Of a DNA stretch of 12,714 nucleotides, positions 1 to 7,026 are shown one piece after another. This stretch comes from Bacteroidota bacterium. GTDB lineage: Bacteria; Bacteroidota; Bacteroidia; Flavobacteriales; Weeksellaceae. The stretch covers positions 1 through 12,714 of the forward strand of contig JAEXJU010000028.1 of the NCBI GenBank assembly GCA_023448955.1. The letters are read 5' to 3'. The notes below the pieces were generated by a model, which did no database searches, had not been told where the DNA came from, and saw nothing but the letters and a program-made list of their open reading frames with translations. The stretch's first letter is position 1, and the number at the start of each line of letters is the position of its first letter. Both the position numbers and the translations under genes were made by a program.

Positions 1-2346
1 GAAGTTATACCCTTTCCAAGGCATGAAGGCAACTACTAGGTTTCTACCAAGAGCTAATTCCCCGTTTTCAGTCGCATAACCGTCACAAAGCACCTGTCCT
101 TTTTCCACTGTGTCCCCCACTCTTACGTTAGGTCTCAATGTAATAGTTGTACTCTGGTTGGTTTTTCTGAACTTAGTTAATTTATAAGTTTTAGTTGCAG
201 AATCGAAATTTACTAAATCATCTTCTTCGCTTCTTTCGTACTTAATAACAATTCTTTCAGCATCTACATATTCCACTACTCCATTTCCTTCTGCATTGAT
301 AAGAATTCTAGAATCTTTCGCAACTTGCTTTTCCAGACCTGTACCCACGATTGGCGCTTGTGGCTTCAATAACGGAACGGCCTGACGCATCATGTTAGAT
401 CCCATCAAAGCACGGTTTGCATCATCATGCTCCAAGAAAGGAATCAATGAAGCGGAAATACCGGAAATCTGGTTTGGTGCAACGTCAATCAAATCTACCT
501 GCTGAGGCTCAACGACAGGATAATCTCCATCAAGACGGGCGATAATTCTATCCGTTTCGAAGTTACCATCATCACTCAAAGCAACGTTAGCCTGAGCAAT
601 TACTCGGTTTTCTTCATCCTCTGCATTAAGATAAATTGGCTTAGCCTGAAGATCTACTTTTCCATCCTCTACTTTTCTATAAGGTGTTTCGATGAAACCA
701 AGGTTGTTGATTTTCGCATACATACCAAGAGAAGAAATCAAACCGATGTTTGGTCCTTCCGGCGTTTCAATCGGACAGATACGTCCGTAGTGCGTATGGT
801 GAACGTCACGTACCTCGAAACCTGCTCTTTCTCTTGATAAACCACCAGGCCCTAGTGCAGATAATCTACGCTTGTGCGTGATCTCTGACAAAGGATTGGT
901 CTGATCCATAAACTGAGAAAGCTGGTTAGTTCCGAAGAATGAGTTAATAACAGACGTCAAAGTCTTAGCATTAACCAAATCTACAGGTGTAAAGATCTCG
1001 TTATCTCTAACATTCATTCTTTCCTTGATAGTTCTTGCGATTCTGGAAAGACCAACACCAAACTGACCGGACAATTGCTCGCCCACAGTTTTGATACGTC
1101 TGTTAGAAAGGTGGTCAATATCATCAACCTCCGCTTTGGAATTAACCAACTCGATAAGGTGTTTTACAATTGCAATGATATCTTCCTTGGTCAGTACTTC
1201 CGTAGTTTCAGGAATATTAAGACCTAATTTTTTATTTAATCTGTAACGACCAACTTCTCCTAATGAATAACGCTGCTCAGAGAAGAATAATTTTTCAATA
1301 ATTCCTCTTGCAGTTTCCTCATCCGGCGCATCAGCGTTTCTCAGCTGACGGTAGATGTATTCAACCGCTTCTTTCTCTGAGTTAGTCGGGTCTTTTTGTA
1401 ATGTATTCTGGATGATAGAGAATTCGTTGGAATTTTCTTTGTGAATCAGGATAGACTTAACGCCTGAATCCAAAATAATATCAAGGTGTTCTTTTTCAAG
1501 AACAGTTTCTCTATCCAAAATGATCTCGTTTCTTTCGATAGAAACTACTTCACCTGTATCTTCGTCCACGAAATCTTCGAACCAAGTGTTCAATACTCTC
1601 GCAGCAAGAGTTCTGCCTTCTACTTTTTTAAGGGCAGCCTTAGACACTTTCACTTCCTCAGCAAGATCGAAGATCTGAAGGATCTCCTTATCAGATTCAT
1701 AACCGATTGCTCTAAGTAAAGTTGTTAAAGGTAATTTTTTCTTACGGTCGATATACGCGTACATTACGCTGTTTATATCAGTTGTAAATTCCATCCAAGA
1801 TCCTTTGAAAGGAATAATTCTTGAATAGTAAAGTTTGGTTCCGTTAGCGTGGTAAGTCTGTCCGAAGAATACACCAGGTGAACGGTGGAGCTGCGTTACG
1901 ATTACCCTTTCAGCACCATTAATGATGAAAGATCCGCTTGGCGTCATATAAGGAACCGGACCTAGGTAAACATCTTGTACAACAGTCTGGAAATCTTCGT
2001 GTTCCGGATCTGTACAATATAGCTTAAGTCTGGCTTTAAGAGGAACTGAATAAGTCAATCCTCTTTCCACACACTCATCTATAGAGTAACGTGGAGAATC
2101 TACAAGATAATCCAAAAACTCAAGTACAAACTGGTTTCTGGAATCTGTAATTGGAAAATTTTCCTGAAATGTTTTGTAAAGCGATTCTTTTTGTCGCTCT
2201 TCAGGAAGTGTGTCTAGCTGGAAAAATTCCTTGAAAGACTGGATTTGGATGTCCAAAAAGTCAGGAGTTTCGATTTTACCTTTTGCAGAAGAAAAGTTAA
2301 TTCTCGGAGTTCCTTGAACTTTAGGAGCGGCCTGTGTTTTACTCAT
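1..2346 (-). CDS. rpoB: DNA-directed RNA polymerase subunit beta, N-terminal 782 codons (partial)
   Basis: Beta subunit of RNA polymerase, which forms one side of the active-site cleft and the rifampicin pocket. Translating down from the ATG at 2346 gives MSKTQAAPKVQGTPRINFSS, then an open frame to base 1 with no stop, so the C-terminal part (roughly 490 residues by family length) lies outside the window. The rifampicin cluster is plainly visible: NQLSQFMDQTNPLSEITHKR followed by RLSALGPGGL. The residues equivalent to E. coli Q513, D516, H526 and S531 are here Q478, D481, H491 and S496, all wild type, which predicts a sensitive enzyme. The motif IETPEGPNIGLI follows. The start is the first in-frame ATG, with an A/T-rich leader and no Shine-Dalgarno sequence. 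Unlike the common arrangement it does not follow rplL directly; a separate promoter and a leader of about 290 nt precede it. Identification is essentially certain. Confidence 0.98.
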   Translation of the reverse strand, partial: MSKTQAAPKVQGTPRINFSSAKGKIETPDFLDIQIQSFKEFFQLDTLPEERQKESLYKTFQENFPITDSRNQFVLEFLDYLVDSPRYSIDECVERGLTYSVPLKARLKLYCTDPEHEDFQTVVQDVYLGPVPYMTPSGSFIINGAERVIVTQLHRSPGVFFGQTYHANGTKLYYSRIIPFKGSWMEFTTDINSVMYAYIDRKKKLPLTTLLRAIGYESDKEILQIFDLAEEVKVSKAALKKVEGRTLAARVLNTWFEDFVDEDTGEVVSIERNEIILDRETVLEKEHLDIILDSGVKSILIHKENSNEFSIIQNTLQKDPTNSEKEAVEYIYRQLRNADAPDEETARGIIEKLFFSEQRYSLGEVGRYRLNKKLGLNIPETTEVLTKEDIIAIVKHLIELVNSKAEVDDIDHLSNRRIKTVGEQLSGQFGVGLSRIARTIKERMNVRDNEIFTPVDLVNAKTLTSVINSFFGTNQLSQFMDQTNPLSEITHKRRLSALGPGGLSRERAGFEVRDVHHTHYGRICPIETPEGPNIGLISSLGMYAKINNLGFIETPYRKVEDGKVDLQAKPIYLNAEDEENRVIAQANVALSDDGNFETDRIIARLDGDYPVVEPQQVDLIDVAPNQISGISASLIPFLEHDDANRALMGSNMMRQAVPLLKPQAPIVGTGLEKQVAKDSRILINAEGNGVVEYVDAERIVIKYERSEEDDLVNFDSATKTYKLTKFRKTNQSTTITLRPNVRVGDTVEKGQVLCDGYATENGELALGRNLVVAFMPWKGYNF

Positions 2347-2640
2347 AAAATTATAAGAAAAAAGGGTTAAAAAATATTTTGTTTAAAAATATCAGAAGCC
2401 GATATAAGAAAGAAAAGATAAAAAAACCTGATGTTTGGCGCTATCAGAATTAGTTTTGTTACACGTTTTACTTTCGTTATCCGGATTCTAACTGCAACGT
2501 CGGTATATCTTTTCACGGCGTAGTGCAAAATATTTTCATTCTAAAGGCAAAAATCAAGCATATATATAAACAAACATTCCCTTTCACAAAGGTGAAAGAG
2601 TCATAATTTTTTACAGTATATGAATTATTAGCGCCAAAAG
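2347..2640 (-). promoter_or_regulatory. Long 5' leader of rpoB with attenuator-like structure
   Basis: About 290 nt without a credible gene separate the predicted rpoB transcription start from its ATG. In transcript order it holds: a 10-nt segment at the extreme 5' end (2638-2629, TTTGGCGCTA); a perfect 7-bp hairpin with a 4-nt loop (2598-2581, CTTTCAC/GTGAAAG); and a short hairpin at 2447-2428 (CTGAT/ATCAG) followed at once by seven U (2426-2420). The loop and flank of the last hairpin carry TAGCGCCAAA (2443-2434), the exact complement of the 5'-end segment, so the two could pair over about 190 nt and compete with the hairpin. These sequences are seen; a regulatory role is inference. I do not recognise a known RNA family. 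Confidence 0.45.
2420..2447 (-). terminator. Weak attenuator-like hairpin plus U7 in the rpoB leader
   Basis: Minus-strand CTGAT (2447-2443) can pair with ATCAG (2432-2428) around a 10-nt loop. Two G residues and then seven T residues follow, at 2426-2420. The stem is only 5 bp, so it would be a poor terminator alone; it is listed because it has the layout of a leader attenuator and because its loop is complementary to the 5' end of the same leader. Confidence 0.25.
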
Positions 2641-2645
2641 AACTG

Positions 2646-2680
2646 CAAATTTATAATTTTTTTTTCACTTTAGCAAAAAA
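2646..2680 (-). promoter_or_regulatory. Predicted rpoB promoter (Bacteroidota type)
   Basis: On the minus strand the -33 element TTTG (2677-2674, within a longer T run) is followed after 20 nt by the -7 element TAAATTTG (2653-2646), which fits the Bacteroidota consensus TTTG-N19-TAnnTTTG. Transcription should begin near 2640. The T run of the -33 element is the same T run that forms the U-tract of the upstream terminator, so the two signals overlap. Confidence 0.65.
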
Positions 2681-2703
2681 ACCACTTCAATATTGAAGTG
2701 GTT
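2675..2703 (-). terminator. Intrinsic terminator of the surface-protein cassette
   Basis: A perfect 24-nt palindrome (2680-2703) with arms AACCACTTCAAT/ATTGAAGTGGTT can form a stem of about 10 bp with a 4-nt loop. On the minus strand it runs into seven T residues (2681-2675). It lies 24 nt after the stop of the 189-residue gene. The T run is on one side only, so it should act on minus-strand transcripts. Confidence 0.85.
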
Positions 2704-2727
2704 CTTAATAGCTAACTAATTATAATA

Positions 2728-3297
2728 CTATGGTTTGGTCCAAAATGACCATTCTCTTCCGTTAAATAAAGCCAGCTGCTGAGGTGTGGTTCCTGTAATG
2801 TATACCATCATCCCAGCCGAAGGGTTTATAATATCTGTGTAAGAATTTACCCTTGGCAATATCATGGCTTTATTGGTATCTCCCAAAACTAAAATACCCG
2901 GTGTAGTGTCGGTAGCCGGATTACCTCCAATCAGAGTTTTTGCAGTTGATTTTTCCGTATTGGTATCCGGAACGCTTGAAGTAGTTGGTGCATAAGTTCC
3001 TGCCGTCAAATCAGTCCAGCTTGCAACCGTAGTTGCATTCACTGTAGTAGAAGTTCCGAATTTTACTTTCTGATCCGTACTGTCAAAAATTATTGTTCCC
3101 GGAACAGCGGAGGTAACACTACCAGCAGAGGTAACCCATGGCAAAACAATACCCCTTGCTCCACCAGTTGCATTACCAAATTCAAGAGAAACAGTTGCAT
3201 TTGCCGGGGCATTAGAAGGCGTTGTTTTGCCTATTGTTACCTGACCTGACAAACACATTGAAAAGATTACAAATAATGATGTTATATATGTTTTCAT
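2728..3297 (-). CDS. Small exported protein with repeated ILPxV/GMMVY-type modules
   Basis: A 189-residue exported protein of unknown function, of a kind common in Chryseobacterium-like bacteria. I place the start at the ATG at 3297, not at the upstream in-frame ATG at 3393, because it gives a clean signal peptide (MKTYITSLFVIFSMCLSGQ, cleavage after Q19) and leaves a 7-nt gap to the previous stop; the longer form would overlap the previous gene by 89 nt. The mature protein has two related segments: residues 48-95 (RGIVLPWV, PGTIIFDSTDQKVKFG, SWTDL) and residues 143-187 (KAMILPRV, AGMMVYITG, LALFNGREWSFW). The second resembles the C-terminus of the preceding 817-residue protein. No lipobox, catalytic motif or type IX secretion C-terminal domain is visible. 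It is the last gene of the cassette and is followed by a terminator. The function is unknown; a structural cell-surface role is inference. Confidence 0.85.
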   Translation of the reverse strand: MKTYITSLFVIFSMCLSGQVTIGKTTPSNAPANATVSLEFGNATGGARGIVLPWVTSAGSVTSAVPGTIIFDSTDQKVKFGTSTTVNATTVASWTDLTAGTYAPTTSSVPDTNTEKSTAKTLIGGNPATDTTPGILVLGDTNKAMILPRVNSYTDIINPSAGMMVYITGTTPQQLALFNGREWSFWTKP

Positions 3298-3304
3298 TGT
3301 TAAA

Positions 3305-5758
3305 TTATTGGTTAAAATCATTACAAGTCTGCTTACTATAACAATACCAGCCTGTTCCATCATACATTTTAAGACAGTTTTCAGTAGTATCATACACCAT
3401 CATCCCGACAACTGCTGTTATTGAACTTAAAGCTGTTGTTGGAAGTCTGTTGATAACAAAACCTTTCGTTTTAGCATCCAGAACAGTATATGCTCCATTG
3501 ATACGCACAGGCCAATCAGTGGTTCCGCTACCCGCTCTTCCAAGCGCTGTAATACCGTGGTTAGTAGGCAATGCTGTCCCTGTAGTTGCTGGCGGACGAA
3601 AACATCTTCCACATTCTACATCTCTGCTCGCAGAATTATAAGCAGTCCCTACCGCCTGTCCAATATCTGAAGTTCCATCTGTATTGTCTGCAAGACCTGC
3701 AAGATTAGAAGGGTTTGTAGAGGTATTAAGATTATATCCCGCATAGTTTACAATCTGGGGAACACCACTAGATGAAGGAGTGTTACTTATGATTTGAGCT
3801 GGCGTTCCTGTAGTCACACCATCATAAATCATTTTGATCTGACCTCTGTAAGGATAATTAGCATTACCTGAAGGTAACGTCATAGAATGTACCTGATCGT
3901 AGCGTACAGCTTCACTTCCTTCTACAGCATCCGGACATCCGTCACCATCACTATCTACATCAAACTGACTGGAAATACCATCCGTATCTGGATCACAGAA
4001 CCCATTTTTCACACCATTTCCTCTTCCCGAGATGTAAGTGGGACCAACAACCAGCTGACTTAGAATGACAGTATTCGATCCTGTCCTATTCCAAGTTATA
4101 TTGTTAAATGTATTTCCATTATAAAGCTGAAGAGGAAACAGCGAACCTCCACTTACTTTACTACCATACATACTTACTGATCCATTTTTATGAATAATAA
4201 TTCTGACCAGCGGATTAGCAGCTGTTCCTGTCATATTATAAATCTGTGGTACGGTTCCGTTACCATATGTAGCACCATCAAAAAACCTGACGTTATCAGT
4301 TTGATCGGGCTGAAACTCCAACTTACTTGTCGAGAGATTTACACCATTAATATTAAGATTAAATGAATTATCCAATGTATATACATCGAAGATAAATCCT
4401 AGATCTGCCGCAGGTGCAGAGAAATTCACAGTATTACCATCAGCCACACTGAAGGTAACATCAACCACACTATCCGGACACTCAAAAATATCAAGGATTC
4501 CGTCATTATCAGAATCAAGATCCAAAACATCAGGGATTCCATCCGCATCAAGATCTCGTTCAATAACAGCATTAAAATTACAAGTTGTCGTACTGCCATT
4601 GATATTATAGGTAAGAGTTCTCGTACCACTTGATCCAGTACCATTATAAGTTACCGGAATATCTATAAAAGTCGTAGTTGAAGTGATGTTAACATCGGTG
4701 AAACTAGTTGCAAAATCCGTCCCCGAAATATTAATTCTATAGGTTCCTGGACCATAAACTGTAGAAATTGGAACTCTGAGAGTTTTTGTAGAAGATTGCC
4801 CAGCAACAAAAGGTGTCGTTTCCTGTATTATTGCTCCTCCACAATTAAAGATGAAAGGTATATAATATGGAACAGAGGCCAAATCTTGGTTAGAAGCATT
4901 TAAACCTGTAAAACCTGTATAAGTTCTTAAGTAAGTAGATGCTCCCGTAGATATATTAATACTGTAAAAATTTAATTCAGTATCATTATTTACAGAAACT
5001 GCATAAACCAATCCATTTAGATAAGCTAATCCCCTAATATTTCCTACAGTTGTACTTGTACTAACTGTAGTACTACCACTGGTAGCTCCTACTGGACCTG
5101 TTATTTGTGCAACTCGTGTTGCCACTCTAGTTGTAGGATCAACTTTATATAGATGTCTTGTAACCGTACCAGCGTTAGTGTTTTGAGCTATTAGATATAT
5201 AGCGTTTTGATAATCAAAAAAGGTATCTGTTGCCCATACAGTAGAGGCATTACCACCAGTGTTATTCCAAATCGCATCACTTGCAGGTGCTGTAACAATA
5301 CCAAGGTCAGTTGACGTTGGGTAAATTTGATACAAATTCTTGGTAGAGTTACTAAAACCATAAGTTAAACCTGACGGGTTACCATCTGTTTTCGGAACGT
5401 TATTAGTACCAATACCACCAATAAGAGCTGTACCTGCTGGGGTGGCCTGACCCGTAGAAACAGTATTTTTATATATTGTACTTCCCGCCGCAGTATTTGA
5501 ATGAATAAAGACTAGACCTGTAGGATTCGATCCAGGGGTATCATAACCCACAGCTAAATTACTAACCAAGTTTTGGCTTCCTGCAGAATAATTAAGCGCT
5601 GTTATAGGTGTTGGCAATGCAGCCGGCACACCAGTTATATCATAAACCCTACCTGTTGCCGATATGGAAAGATAAAGTCTGTCCACAGCCTGAGAATAGA
5701 AAATGCTCGTAGACAATAATATATTTATTACTACTAAAAGTAGATTTAATTTTTTCAT
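3305..5758 (-). CDS. Large exported protein: probable beta-propeller, Ig-like region, two TSP3 Ca-binding segments
   Basis: An 817-residue exported protein. Residues 1-23 form a signal peptide ending in FYSQ. Residues about 26-300 carry repeated short blade-like strands (RLYLSISATGRVYDI, NLYQIYPTSTDLG, GLAYLNGLVYAVSV) and look like a beta-propeller. Residues about 305-400 are a Thr/Ser-rich Ig-like beta region. Two thrombospondin type 3 calcium-binding segments follow: 402-425 (DLDADGIPDVLDLDSDNDG) and 589-612 (DPDTDGISSQFDVDSDGDG), with a beta-rich domain of about 150 residues between them. The C-terminus has Cys-containing RCFRPP (718-723), DAKTKGFVINRL (761-772) and GMMVYDTTENCLKMYDGTGW (785-804), a tail recurrent in flavobacterial surface proteins. 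No type IX secretion sorting domain is evident. A 74-nt gap follows the 217-residue gene and 7 nt precede the 189-residue gene, which suggests one transcript. It is probably a calcium-stabilised surface or adhesion protein; that role is inferred. Confidence 0.85.
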   Translation of the reverse strand: MKKLNLLLVVINILLSTSIFYSQAVDRLYLSISATGRVYDITGVPAALPTPITALNYSAGSQNLVSNLAVGYDTPGSNPTGLVFIHSNTAAGSTIYKNTVSTGQATPAGTALIGGIGTNNVPKTDGNPSGLTYGFSNSTKNLYQIYPTSTDLGIVTAPASDAIWNNTGGNASTVWATDTFFDYQNAIYLIAQNTNAGTVTRHLYKVDPTTRVATRVAQITGPVGATSGSTTVSTSTTVGNIRGLAYLNGLVYAVSVNNDTELNFYSINISTGASTYLRTYTGFTGLNASNQDLASVPYYIPFIFNCGGAIIQETTPFVAGQSSTKTLRVPISTVYGPGTYRINISGTDFATSFTDVNITSTTTFIDIPVTYNGTGSSGTRTLTYNINGSTTTCNFNAVIERDLDADGIPDVLDLDSDNDGILDIFECPDSVVDVTFSVADGNTVNFSAPAADLGFIFDVYTLDNSFNLNINGVNLSTSKLEFQPDQTDNVRFFDGATYGNGTVPQIYNMTGTAANPLVRIIIHKNGSVSMYGSKVSGGSLFPLQLYNGNTFNNITWNRTGSNTVILSQLVVGPTYISGRGNGVKNGFCDPDTDGISSQFDVDSDGDGCPDAVEGSEAVRYDQVHSMTLPSGNANYPYRGQIKMIYDGVTTGTPAQIISNTPSSSGVPQIVNYAGYNLNTSTNPSNLAGLADNTDGTSDIGQAVGTAYNSASRDVECGRCFRPPATTGTALPTNHGITALGRAGSGTTDWPVRINGAYTVLDAKTKGFVINRLPTTALSSITAVVGMMVYDTTENCLKMYDGTGWYCYSKQTCNDFNQ

Positions 5759-5832
5759 AAAAATTGATATTAATAAAAAACATAACTACTTTGAAGTAAA
5801 TCAATACTCCAAATACAAGTCAAATAAGATGA

Positions 5833-6486
5833 TTAAATTAAATCTGGCGGCGGTCTTACAGAATACCCAGAAATACATATTCCTGTTAATAACACATCGT
5901 TATTCCAGAAATAATCTAAAGAGTGTAAAAAGAAAAGATAAGAATTAGGATTTACGTCTTTAGAAAAAAGTGAAAACTTAGCAGAATTTATATCGTTCCT
6001 GGGAAAAACAAAGATTTTAGACCCTGATACAGAAGCCAAAGAAAAATACTCTTCTTGATTATTACAGGAAATATAAAAACCTATTTCTTTATTAGAAAGT
6101 ACGGTTGTTTTATGAAGTTTCTTTTTTTTATTTCGCGCAAGAGCGTTCTTAACTTTTTTTGAATTTTCAGGCTGAACATTTGATGATGTACTTATAAAAT
6201 CATTTTTTGCGATGATCTTAATTTCATCTTTACTAATATTAACAACCCTAGAATTTTTTTGTAAACTCTTGTTATTTGTTATTTGTTTATTAAACGATGC
6301 ATCATTAGAATATATGACAGCATCTCCAACAATAACAAGACTTACATCTGAACTTTTATTTTCAGACTCCTGTGCGAAGGAAAAAAAGAAACATAGAAAG
6401 AAAAAAAGTAAGGTAAAACGTTGAAGTGTTTTAGTAAAATCTAAAACATCATTTAATTTGCAACGGTTCAATAAACTTTTTTTCAC
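5833..6486 (-). CDS. Small exported protein of unknown function with C-terminal RPPP tail
   Basis: A 217-residue protein I cannot assign to a named family. The first in-frame start is GTG at 6486, giving MKKSLLNRCKLNDVLDFTKT, an unusually long positively charged stretch before the hydrophobic core FTLLFFFLCFFFSFAQ (24-39), a signal peptide probably cut after Q39. The overlapping ATG at 6488 meets a stop at once. A promoter -7 box only 5 nt upstream implies either a leaderless message or a start further in, such as TTG at 6471. The mature part is rich in Lys, Asn and Ser, with a basic run NKKKKLHK (119-126), and ends GYSVRPPPDLI. The DNA is clearly more AT-rich than the ribosomal genes: the 60-nt line 6241-6300 has 15 G/C against 24 in 7861-7920. 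It is the first gene of the cassette and probably works with the next two; no activity can be inferred. Confidence 0.75.
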   Translation of the reverse strand: MKKSLLNRCKLNDVLDFTKTLQRFTLLFFFLCFFFSFAQESENKSSDVSLVIVGDAVIYSNDASFNKQITNNKSLQKNSRVVNISKDEIKIIAKNDFISTSSNVQPENSKKVKNALARNKKKKLHKTTVLSNKEIGFYISCNNQEEYFSLASVSGSKIFVFPRNDINSAKFSLFSKDVNPNSYLFFLHSLDYFWNNDVLLTGICISGYSVRPPPDLI

Positions 6487-6490
6487 ATTA

Positions 6491-6498
6491 CAAATTTA
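6491..6498 (-). promoter_or_regulatory. Candidate -7 promoter element for the surface-protein cassette
   Basis: The minus strand reads TAAATTTG, a full match to the Bacteroidota -7 consensus TAnnTTTG and identical to the -7 box proposed for rpoB. No good TTTG -33 element lies at the expected distance, only T-rich sequence. It lies between the rplL terminator and the 217-residue gene, where a promoter is needed. Predicted transcription would start at about 6485, almost on the GTG start codon. Confidence 0.4.
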
Positions 6499-6548
6499 AT
6501 AAAAATAATTAAATACTTAAAATATATGTTTAAAGATAAATAAATATG

Positions 6549-6588
6549 AAAAAAAACAAAAGCGGCAAGTCATTTTGACTTGCCGCTT
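6549..6588 (-). terminator. Strong intrinsic terminator after rplL
   Basis: A perfect 13-bp stem, AAGCGGCAAGTCA (6588-6576 on the minus strand) with TGACTTGCCGCTT (6572-6560), closes a 3-nt loop and runs into a T-rich tract at 6559-6549. It starts 22 nt after the rplL stop. Its strength implies that most rplKAJL transcripts end here and do not reach rpoB. Confidence 0.93.
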
Positions 6589-6609
6589 CAATATAATATT
6601 GAGTAATTA

Positions 6610-6978
6610 TTACTTCAATTCAACTTCAGCACCAGCTTCTTCAAGTTGCTTCTTAAGCGCTTCAGCTTCGTCTTTAGGAACACCTTGCTTAATTGGAGCA
6701 GGAGCACCATCTACCATATCTTTAGCTTCTTTAAGACCAGCACCAGTTAAATCTTTTACCAATTTAACAACTGCTAATTTAGAAGCACCTGCAGACTTAA
6801 GAATTACATCGAATTCTGTTTTTTCTTCAGCAGCTTCACCTGCACCACCTGCAGCAACTACTACTGCAGCAGCAGCTGGCTCAATTCCGTACTCATCCTT
6901 AAGGATAGCAGCTAATTCGTTTACGTCTTTTACTGTTAAGTTTACTAGCGTTTCAGCTAAATTTTTTAAATCTGACAT
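6610..6978 (-). CDS. rplL: 50S ribosomal protein L7/L12
   Basis: A 122-residue acidic stalk protein that binds L10 as dimers and recruits translation GTPases to the ribosome. The N-terminal dimerisation region is residues 1-33 (MSDLKNLAETLVNLTVKDVN onward). The Ala/Gly hinge is about 34-50 (EPAAAAVVVAAGGAGEAAEE). The C-terminal domain is 52-122, with FDVILKSAGASKLAVVKLVK and LTGAGLKEAKDMVDGAP carrying the usual factor-binding surface. Length matches the family. It lies 48 nt after rplJ, a wider gap than between the other genes of the group; that gap is A/T-rich with no clear hairpin. A strong terminator follows. rpoB would be expected next, but a three-gene cassette is found instead. Confidence 0.98.
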   Translation of the reverse strand: MSDLKNLAETLVNLTVKDVNELAAILKDEYGIEPAAAAVVVAAGGAGEAAEEKTEFDVILKSAGASKLAVVKLVKDLTGAGLKEAKDMVDGAPAPIKQGVPKDEAEALKKQLEEAGAEVELK

Positions 6979-7026
6979 TGTTGTAATGTTTTTTTGTTGA
7001 TTATTTATCTATTTTTTTGAGTGTAA

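Noticed and set aside
859..915. Possible rifampicin-resistance substitution in rpoB
   Set aside because: The residues equivalent to E. coli Q513, D516, H526 and S531 are all wild type.
2513..2604. Three very short reading frames in the rpoB leader (ATG at 2604, 2577 and 2539; 6, 7 and 8 codons)
   Set aside because: Such short frames are expected by chance in an AT-rich leader of this size; none has a ribosome-binding feature or a codon run suggesting a leader peptide.
3298..3393. N-terminal extension of the 189-residue protein to the ATG at 3393
   Set aside because: The extension overlaps the end of the 817-residue gene and buries a clean signal peptide; the ATG at 3297 fits far better.
3305..5758. 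The 817-residue protein as a phage tail fibre or part of a prophage
   Set aside because: The C-terminal module superficially resembles tail-fibre ends, but there is a signal peptide and no phage gene nearby.
2685..6594. Nine-base direct repeat CTTCAATAT at 2685-2693 and 6586-6594, on either side of the cassette
   Set aside because: It could be read as a target-site duplication, but both copies overlap terminator stems or their edges, there are no terminal inverted repeats or recombinase gene, and a 9-mer match is not surprising in this composition.
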